A stretch of DNA of 7,086 nucleotides from positions 1-7,086 of the forward strand of contig SKTA01000240.1 of assembly GCA_007122745.1 (NCBI GenBank), given 5' to 3'. Position 1 is the first letter of the stretch, and each line of letters begins with the position of its first letter. The notes below the pieces were generated by a model that did no database searches, was not told the DNA's origin, and was given only the letters and a program-made list of their open reading frames with translations. Of this stretch, positions 6,788 through 7,086 are shown one piece after another. The DNA is from Bacteroidales bacterium. GTDB lineage: Bacteria; Bacteroidota; Bacteroidia; Bacteroidales; UBA7960. The position numbers and the translations under genes are program-made.

Positions 6788-6864
6788 TTCTAAATGAAGA
6801 AGAGAGAAAAGCAACAATCGTATGCGTGGCGATCCGAAATTATACAACCTGCTTGAGGAACTAA
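6784..6864 (+). pseudogene. Probable remnant of a HEPN-domain toxin gene (first ~10 codons only)
   Basis: An ATG overlapping the nucleotidyltransferase stop (ATGA at 6784-6787) opens a 26-codon frame beginning MILNEEERKA. To my recollection this resembles the N-terminus of HEPN proteins encoded directly after MNT genes, which often begin with an acidic xLxxEERKAL pattern. The resemblance ends near 6813-6820, and the frame then runs out of register through the start of the ProX gene to a TAA at 6862-6864. None of the HEPN core, including the Rx4-6H RNase motif, is present. The simplest reading is a deletion of nearly all of the toxin gene, joining its start to sequence just before ProX. Ten residues are weak evidence; a chance leader frame is the alternative. 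Confidence 0.5.
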
Positions 6865-7086
6865 ACATCTCCTTTGATTATTATCCGCATCCGGCGGTAC
6901 CAACGGTTGAAGAGGCCGCCAGATATTGGAAAGACCTTGACGCACAGCATTGCAAAAATTTATTCTTCAGAAATCACAAGGGCAATCGCCACTATCTGGT
7001 TGTGCTGGATTACCGGCAGGACCTCAATATTCGGGATCTGGAACAACGGCTCAAACAGGGCAAGCTTACCTTTGCCTCGCCCAAAA
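6822..7086 (+). CDS. YbaK/ProX-type aminoacyl-tRNA deacylase (3' end cut by window edge)
   Basis: Eighty-eight residues of the N-terminal part of a YbaK/EbsC-fold editing protein are visible, closest to the ProX/PrdX group, which hydrolyses mischarged Ala-tRNA(Pro) in trans. The recognisable pieces in order are YNLLEELNISFDYYPHP, the TVEEA segment, HCKNLFFRN with the conserved lysine (K45), HYLVVLDYRQDLNIRDL, and the LTFASPK motif at the edge. Family members are usually about 160-170 residues, so roughly half is missing. The ATG at 6822 is the only start after the in-frame stop at 6795-6797. A purine-rich stretch at 6797-6811 precedes it. If the HEPN remnant reading is right, the gene's original upstream region has been replaced, and it may now be expressed from the nucleotidyltransferase transcript. 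The sequence gives no sign that the visible protein is damaged. Confidence 0.9.
   Translation, partial: MRGDPKLYNLLEELNISFDYYPHPAVPTVEEAARYWKDLDAQHCKNLFFRNHKGNRHYLVVLDYRQDLNIRDLEQRLKQGKLTFASPK

Noticed and set aside
6784..6864. Intact HEPN toxin gene
   Set aside because: The frame is only 26 codons and overlaps the ProX start; the HEPN core and RNase motif are absent.

Overview
The window looks like chromosomal sequence from a member of the Bacteroidota, probably Bacteroidales or a relative. The grounds are the character of the UvrA and aminotransferase proteins, the lack of Shine-Dalgarno sequences at the visible starts, and a Bacteroidota-type promoter (TTG, 20 bp, CATCTTTG) before the aminotransferase. 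This placement is inferred from sequence character, not from a search.

Layout: a nearly complete uvrA (1-2823, +, only its first few codons missing) converges on three minus-strand genes. In order of transcription these are a membrane-anchored M24 / aminopeptidase P-like peptidase (6361-4871), a small exported DUF1573 protein (4803-4408) and a class I/II PLP aminotransferase (4211-3012) with its own promoter. On the right, plus strand, lie a small AT-rich MNT-type nucleotidyltransferase (6470-6787), what looks like the first codons of a deleted HEPN partner (from 6784), and the start of a YbaK/ProX-type tRNA-editing protein (6822 to the window edge). The main genes are housekeeping (DNA repair, amino acid metabolism, peptide turnover, tRNA proofreading) and form no obvious shared pathway.

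The most unusual feature is not a gene. All four genes whose 3' ends lie in the left 4.9 kb stop inside, or within a few bases of, a short repeat. The uvrA stop is in the third of three GGTGAAC heptamers. The aminotransferase stop is in the last unit of a nine-unit CTCAAC hexamer array. The peptidase stop is made by the end unit of a six-unit AATCGNN heptamer array. The DUF1573 gene ends 3 bp from an 85-bp imperfect palindrome. A second palindromic element of CGCAAAG/CTTTGCG type lies between the convergent genes, and one 13-mer occurs downstream of both uvrA and the peptidase in the same orientation relative to transcription. Together these suggest a class of repeats targeted to gene 3' ends.

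The second notable feature is the MNT gene. It appears to be the intact nucleotidyltransferase half of a HEPN/MNT toxin-antitoxin pair whose HEPN gene has been deleted down to about ten codons, leaving the ProX gene abutting the remnant.
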